Assembly: GCF_000347035.1 (NCBI RefSeq)
Contig: NZ_ANIJ01000049.1
Span: forward strand, 62,001-126,000
Length of the DNA stretch: 64,000 nucleotides
Direction of reading: 5' to 3'
Source: Leptospira sp. B5-022
Lineage (GTDB): Bacteria > Spirochaetota > Leptospiria > Leptospirales > Leptospiraceae
Part shown: positions 59,510 to 64,000 of the stretch, piece by piece
Numbering within the stretch: position 1 is the stretch's first letter
Layout: every line of letters starts with the position of its first letter
Notes under the pieces: model-generated
Database searches by the model: none
What the model was told of the DNA's origin: nothing
Seen by the model: the letters and a program-made list of their open reading frames with translations, nothing else
Program-made: the position numbers and the translations under genes

Positions 59510-61144
59510 ATGGCCAAAACGAAAGACGTTAAAACTCAATCTTTTCAGATTTCTTCCCAAGTTTTCGATACTCTAGTGGTGGGGGGAGGGATAACAGGTG
59601 CCACTACTTTGTGGGATGCCACCTTACGCGGGTTAAAGGCTCTTTTGGTGGAAAAAAATGATTTTGCTTCGGGGACCACTCAGGCCACTTCCAAATTGAT
59701 CCATGGTGGTTTAAGATATTTAAAGAATGCAGAGTTCGGTTTGGTCCGAGAGTCCTTACGAGAAAGAAGGATACTCGCTAAGATCAGTCCTCACGCTCTC
59801 AAGACCCTAGGCTTTATTATTCCGGTTTATTCTAATCCTGAAAAGTGGATCACAAATATAGGTCTCAGGATGTACGATTATTTTTCGTACGATAGAAATC
59901 GAGATATTAGTTCGGATTCTTGGATCCCTAAATACAGATCCTTATCTCCGGAAGAAGTTGTGATGGAAGCGCCAAGTCTCCCTAGAAAAGGACTCAAAGG
60001 TGGATTTTTATATTACGATTATCAGAACATGAATCCGGAACGACATACATGTGAGTTCATCTTCTCCGCTGAAAAAAAAGGGGGAACTGCTCTCAATTAT
60101 ACGGAATTAGTCGCGATCTCGAAGCAAGGAGAAGTCTACCAGGCAATCTTAAAGGACAAAAGAGGCGGCAAAACCTATCCGGTATTTGCAAAAACTGTAG
60201 TGAATGCCGCAGGTCCTTGGGCGGATTTTGTGGAATCTTTGGCCGGGGTCGGAATGGACAAGGTGCTTGTCCGATCCAAGGGAATACATATCGTAACTCG
60301 GGCTTTAACCGTTTCCAAGGCAATCGTTTTGAAAAAAAGGGACAAAACACATATGTTCGTTCTTCCTTGGAGAGGAAAGACGATTATCGGCACAACGGAT
60401 ACCGTATTCTCGGATTCTCCCGATAAATTTAAGGTCACCAGATCGGACATCCAAGGTCTATTAGAAGAAATTAATATTGCTTTCGGATATACCGATTTAA
60501 CTGAATCGGACGTGGATTTTTACTACGGCGGTATGAGACCTTTGGTAGAAGATCCGGGCGAAAAATCGGACACTTACAATGCATCCCGTAAAACCGAAAT
60601 TTTAGATCATAAAGAAAAAGGACTTCCCGGATTTTTCACAGCGTTGGGCGGAAAATATACGACAAGTAGACATTTAGCGGAGAATATCACGGATAAACTA
60701 TGCGAGTATTTGCCAGGGAAATTTTTACCTTGCGAAACCGATCAAGTACCCCTAGTTTCCGGAGAATTTTCAGATCTTTCTTCTTTAATTAAAGGGCTTA
60801 GTAAAAAATATCCAAAACTTTCCGGAGAATACCTGGAAACTTTGGGCGCTCGATATGGAAGTTTAGCTTATGAAGTTCTTAAATACCAAAAAGCAAACGA
60901 CGAGTCTCTTACCCTTCATAATGGAGAAAAATTCAGTACGGCAGAGATCCGTTATATTGCGTCCGAGGAAAAAATAGAGAAGGGGACCGATTTCTTCTTC
61001 CGTAGATCCGGAGTGGGAGTTCCTGGCGCACCTCCTATGGAATCTATGAATAGAATGATAGAGGAATTAGGAAAAACGCTGGGCTGGAACCCTGCTCGCA
61101 AAAAGGCGGAAACCTCGGAGATACTTTCAAGATATCATTTTTGA
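59510..61144 (+). CDS. glpD: FAD-dependent glycerol-3-phosphate dehydrogenase GlpD
   Basis: Membrane-associated flavoprotein that oxidises glycerol 3-phosphate to DHAP and passes electrons to quinone. 544 residues from the ATG at 59510 (TTG at 59489 is the alternative; neither has a strong ribosome site). The dinucleotide fold is TLVVGGGITGATTLWDA (about 21-37). ASGTTQATSKLIHGGLRYL (about 53-71) is diagnostic. RSKGIHIV (about 256), VLPWRGKTIIGTTDT (about 281-295) and ALGGKYTTSRHLAE (about 380-393) follow. The C-terminal lid domain is present (about 400-530). No glpK or glpF is adjacent. Its product DHAP is the parent of the substrate of the neighbouring alkyl-DHAP-synthase-like enzyme. Confidence 0.93.
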   Translation: MAKTKDVKTQSFQISSQVFDTLVVGGGITGATTLWDATLRGLKALLVEKNDFASGTTQATSKLIHGGLRYLKNAEFGLVRESLRERRILAKISPHALKTLGFIIPVYSNPEKWITNIGLRMYDYFSYDRNRDISSDSWIPKYRSLSPEEVVMEAPSLPRKGLKGGFLYYDYQNMNPERHTCEFIFSAEKKGGTALNYTELVAISKQGEVYQAILKDKRGGKTYPVFAKTVVNAAGPWADFVESLAGVGMDKVLVRSKGIHIVTRALTVSKAIVLKKRDKTHMFVLPWRGKTIIGTTDTVFSDSPDKFKVTRSDIQGLLEEINIAFGYTDLTESDVDFYYGGMRPLVEDPGEKSDTYNASRKTEILDHKEKGLPGFFTALGGKYTTSRHLAENITDKLCEYLPGKFLPCETDQVPLVSGEFSDLSSLIKGLSKKYPKLSGEYLETLGARYGSLAYEVLKYQKANDESLTLHNGEKFSTAEIRYIASEEKIEKGTDFFFRRSGVGVPGAPPMESMNRMIEELGKTLGWNPARKKAETSEILSRYHF

Positions 61145-61184
61145 CTTTTCATCTAGTTTCAATCTGATATCTCTAAGTAGTTCC

Positions 61185-62297
61185 ATGGATTTAGAAACCG
61201 GTTATTTAGTTTTTGGAGCAGCCTTTGGCTGTATCTGGTCTTTAGGGATCTTACTTTCTCCGGCTTCTTTGGGGGAAAGGACGAGAGCCGCGCTAATCAT
61301 GTTTTTTTCCTCTCTTTGGCTTGTGGGAGGTGCAACTTTTCTTTCCGGTTTAGTGCGCAAGTATCCGTTCCTATACGGGATCCATATTCCTTTTGCATTG
61401 GGAATAGCACCGCTTCTTTACATTCATTTTCAGATCACATTACTTGGACTCGAAGTTTCTAAAAGAGAGCTCTTTCTACACTTTCTACCCAATCTATTCT
61501 GTATAATTTTACTTTTACCGTTCTGGTTAGGTGGGGAAGAATTCCGTTTGCGCACATTACAAGAGATCACCCAAGCTCGAAGTTATTCCAGTATTCTCGC
61601 TTTTTTGCAGATCACTCCTAAAATTTCGATTTTATCCTACTTTCTACCGCTGCTTTGGATGTACAGAAGTTATCTATTTAGCTCCGAGCAGGATGAAAAC
61701 GAAGAAAGAGCCAGAAGAATATTTTTACTCTTCATTTGTCTTGTTTGTTTTGTGATCTTCTGGGGACTTACCGGTTCTATTTTAAGAAGGATAGAATTTG
61801 TTAAAGAGAGTATTTTCAGTCTTCCTGTTCTTTTGGTGTTAGGCTTTTTACTTTCTCAACGTGAACCGAATTGGCTCGGATTCGTTGGGAAAAGTTTGCG
61901 AGAAGTCCGTTATAAAAAATCCAGACTGAAAGGAATGGATGAATCCAAGATCAAAGATCGTTTGGAATCATTGATGAAAAGGGAGAAGGTTTATGCGGAT
62001 GAGGATCTTACACTTTCCCAACTCGCGGAAGAGTTGGGACTCACCAACCACCAACTTTCGGAATTTTTAAACCGACGTTTGGCCATGAAATTTTCGGATT
62101 ATATCAATTCTTGGAGAGTGGAAGAAGCTAAGGTTCTACTTTTAGAAGATCCGGACCGTTCCATTTTAGCGATCTCTGAATCCGTCGGTTTTAATTCCAA
62201 ATCCGCATTCAATGAAGCATTTAAGAAATTTGCGGATTCTACACCTAGCGAATTTAGAAAAACAGCCGTATTATACAAAGCATCTCTAAAATTTTAA
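61185..62297 (+). CDS. Membrane-anchored AraC-family regulator
   Basis: 370 residues. The N-terminal 225 form about seven membrane segments (first at about 7-26, then near 34-54, 64-86, 98-117, 150-165, 180-205 and 210-228). The C-terminal 110 are an AraC DNA-binding domain: LTLSQLAEELGLTNHQLSEFLNRRLAMKFSDYINSWR (about 270-306), then SILAISESVGFNSKSAFNEAFKKFADSTPSEFR (about 324-356). This one-component layout lets a signal in the membrane control DNA directly. It lies 80 bp before the second acyl-CoA ligase and in the same direction, so it may control that gene and respond to lipid. The ATG at 61185 has a weak ribosome site. Confidence 0.88.
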   Translation: MDLETGYLVFGAAFGCIWSLGILLSPASLGERTRAALIMFFSSLWLVGGATFLSGLVRKYPFLYGIHIPFALGIAPLLYIHFQITLLGLEVSKRELFLHFLPNLFCIILLLPFWLGGEEFRLRTLQEITQARSYSSILAFLQITPKISILSYFLPLLWMYRSYLFSSEQDENEERARRIFLLFICLVCFVIFWGLTGSILRRIEFVKESIFSLPVLLVLGFLLSQREPNWLGFVGKSLREVRYKKSRLKGMDESKIKDRLESLMKREKVYADEDLTLSQLAEELGLTNHQLSEFLNRRLAMKFSDYINSWRVEEAKVLLLEDPDRSILAISESVGFNSKSAFNEAFKKFADSTPSEFRKTAVLYKASLKF

Positions 62298-62367
62298 AAT
62301 CCACACGTCCTGAGTTATACGCCAGGACGACAAAGTTCAGAACGAGCACTATACTTTCCTCCACTCT

Positions 62368-62374
62368 AGGAGGT
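62368..62374 (+). promoter_or_regulatory. Strong ribosome binding site of the second acyl-CoA ligase
   Basis: AGGAGGT, a full anti-16S match, but only 3 bases before the ATG at 62378. The spacing is unusually short. Confidence 0.6.
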
Positions 62375-62377
62375 GGC

Positions 62378-64000
62378 ATGAAAACTCTTGCCGATTTATA
62401 TCAATCGTCCAAAAATAAATATGGGGAAAGACCTGCGTTTCTGACTAAAAATTCTTCGGGGGAATTCGACTCGGTAGGATTTTCGGAATTGTACGAGTTA
62501 GGATTACAACTCGGGACCGCACTTATAGAATTGGAATTTCCGTATAAGGGACATGCTGCCGTTCTTTCAGATAACCGTTTAGAATGGATTATCACCGATT
62601 ATGCGATTGTGATGGCGGGTGGGGCAGACGTTCCGAGAGGAACGGATGTTACAGATTCGGATCTCAACCATATTCTTCCCCATAGCGGGTCCACGATCGT
62701 ATTTGCAGAAAACGATTCGGTCCTTAAAAAACTTTATCAAAACCAAAGCGCCATCCAGAACGTAAATACAATTATTCTAATAGACAAAAATGCGAAGGGT
62801 TCGGGCAAAGAACTTAGATTTTGGGATCTAGTCCAAAGGGGAAAAGAACTAAGAGATAAAGGCAACCGAGAAATGGAAAAAAGGATTTCTCAGATCCAGG
62901 AGGAAGATCTTTTTACTTTGATCTACACCGCCGGAACAACGGGTCGTCCTAAAGGAGTTCCTTTAACTCATAAAAATATCATGTCTCAGATCAATCGGAT
63001 TCCGATCAAACTGTCTGCGGGAGAGAGGATACTTTCTATTCTTCCAGTTTGGCATAGTTTTGAAAGGATGTTCGAGATGGTATGTATCTATTTCGGAGCG
63101 GGTACGTATTATTCTTCCGTGAGAACGCTGAAAGAAGATCTAAAAAAAGTAAAACCTACGTTTATGGCTTCCGCACCGAGGCTTTGGGAAAGTGTATATC
63201 AAGGGATATATGCGACTATCGCTAAGTCTTCGAGTATAAAACAGAGTCTATTTCATGCGGCACTATTCTTCTCTTCGAATATTCAATCCGCGAAACGTTG
63301 GCTAGGTTTTCGAGAATTGGATCTGACCGGAAGAAATTCACTGATTTCTTTCTTCGTGGGAATATTCAAACTTCTACAATATATTTTGAATATACTGCCG
63401 GCTACTCTTTTGGATCTGATCGTTCTGAGTAAGATCCGACAAGCTACGGGCGGAGAATTGAAGGGGACTGTTTCCGGAGGAGGAGCTCTTCCTATCCATG
63501 TGGATAAATTTTTTAACGCGATAGGTATCCAGGTTTTAGAAGGATACGGCCTCACCGAAACTTCTCCCGTGATATCAGTTCGTATCTTGGATGAAGCAGT
63601 GATCGGAACGGTAGGGCCTCTGTATAAGGGAACTTCTCTCCGTGTTGTAGATCCGAATACTTCCAAGATACTCTGGACTACGGAAGAGGGAGGGCCTAAA
63701 GGATATGGAATCAAGGGAGAGATCCATGTAAAAGGGGATCAGGTCATGTCCGGATATTATCATGATGAGGAAAATACTCGTAAGGTGATGATCGACGGAT
63801 GGTTCAATACCGGAGACCTAGGAATGATGACTTACAATAATTGTTTGAAAATTGTAGGTAGAACAAAAGAAACCATCGTTCTTCTCGGAGGGGAAAATGT
63901 GGAGCCTGTTCCGATCGAAAATATTCTGAGCCAGTCCGAATTCATATTACAATGTATGGTGATCGGTCAGGATCAAAAGTATCTTTCCGCATTGATCGTT
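62378..64000 (+). CDS. Long-chain acyl-CoA ligase, second paralogue (3' end outside the window)
   Basis: 541 codons from the ATG at 62378 stay open to the window edge. MKTLADLYQSSKNKYGERPAFLTK opens as in the ligase at 22727. Motifs: IYTAGTTGRPKGVPLTHKN (about 184-202), ILPVWHSFERMFEM (about 225), SGGGALPIHVDKFFNAIGIQVLEGYGLTETSPV (about 366-398) and DGWFNTGDLGMM (about 473). The insert seen in the first paralogue is shorter here: only one hydrophobic stretch (SLISFFVGIFKLLQYILNILPATLL, about 322-346), so membrane attachment is weaker. The two share long identical stretches ([23 protein letters not shown]). It may be controlled by the AraC-type gene upstream. Confidence 0.9.
   Translation, partial: MKTLADLYQSSKNKYGERPAFLTKNSSGEFDSVGFSELYELGLQLGTALIELEFPYKGHAAVLSDNRLEWIITDYAIVMAGGADVPRGTDVTDSDLNHILPHSGSTIVFAENDSVLKKLYQNQSAIQNVNTIILIDKNAKGSGKELRFWDLVQRGKELRDKGNREMEKRISQIQEEDLFTLIYTAGTTGRPKGVPLTHKNIMSQINRIPIKLSAGERILSILPVWHSFERMFEMVCIYFGAGTYYSSVRTLKEDLKKVKPTFMASAPRLWESVYQGIYATIAKSSSIKQSLFHAALFFSSNIQSAKRWLGFRELDLTGRNSLISFFVGIFKLLQYILNILPATLLDLIVLSKIRQATGGELKGTVSGGGALPIHVDKFFNAIGIQVLEGYGLTETSPVISVRILDEAVIGTVGPLYKGTSLRVVDPNTSKILWTTEEGGPKGYGIKGEIHVKGDQVMSGYYHDEENTRKVMIDGWFNTGDLGMMTYNNCLKIVGRTKETIVLLGGENVEPVPIENILSQSEFILQCMVIGQDQKYLSALIV

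Overview
The window looks like a chromosomal segment of a Leptospira species (Spirochaetes). This is inferred from the gene content, not from a database match. It carries lipid A and LPS-core genes (lpxC, hldD), a flagellar FliS gene, spirochaete-style lipoproteins with loose lipoboxes, a FecR-domain lipoprotein resembling LipL45, an MBOAT/DUF1574-type pair and many short lineage-specific proteins. Base composition by eye is a little above 40% GC, higher than I expect for L. interrogans, so a saprophytic or intermediate-clade species is more likely. Coding density is high. I see no rRNA, tRNA, CRISPR array, insertion sequence or prophage.

Layout. 1-8.1 kb: end of an unknown membrane protein, queG, a Pr6Pr-type membrane protein, a divergent AraC regulator/SDR pair, then mutY-ubiD (overlapping) and hldD, closed by a hairpin shared with a convergent ArsR gene. 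8.4-10.9 kb: an AT-rich gap, a FabG-like SDR overlapping an ATP-binding regulatory protein, and a 0.6 kb gap. 10.9-21.5 kb: a long plus-strand run of recN, exbB, exbD, bamA, pcrA, a small secreted protein, a cysQ-like phosphatase and a glycosyltransferase. 21.5-29.4 kb: small hypotheticals, a TlpA-like lipoprotein, an acyl-CoA ligase, and minus-strand ptsI, lpxC and an SDR. 29.4-34.2 kb: three tandem AIM24-family paralogues, a radical SAM enzyme with unusual cysteine spacing and a glucose/sorbosone dehydrogenase-like protein. 34.2-40.2 kb: a FecR lipoprotein, lipA with a small partner, then a pseudouridine synthase, an MBOAT acyltransferase and a DUF1574-like SGNH protein. 40.3-44.6 kb: minus-strand purN-purH-membrane protein-secreted protein-transaldolase. 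44.6-49 kb: fliS, a coiled-coil protein and a J-domain protein; then dedA, an HNH protein and a lipoprotein; then dgt. 49-55.5 kb: a cysteine desulfurase, two TPR-type proteins, a LolB-like lipoprotein and an enoyl-CoA hydratase. 55.5-64 kb: an alkyl-DHAP-synthase-like flavoprotein, a SpoIIE/TPR membrane phosphatase, glpD, a membrane-anchored AraC regulator and a second acyl-CoA ligase that runs off the end.

A theme is envelope and lipid biology: outer-membrane protein assembly (bamA beside exbBD), a possible lipoprotein-insertion pair (TPR-lolB-like), lipid A, heptose, acyl-CoA activation, ether-lipid-type chemistry and surface acyl transfer. The intergenic spaces hold several dispersed palindromes: a 16-bp TGTAGGAG-type family (four copies), elements built of 9-bp NNCACNGAG units with inverted ends (two copies), and a cruciform-like element with 21-bp arms. 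These repeats, the AIM24 triplet with a 20-bp palindrome in front of it, and the TPR/LolB-like pair are the most interesting signals.
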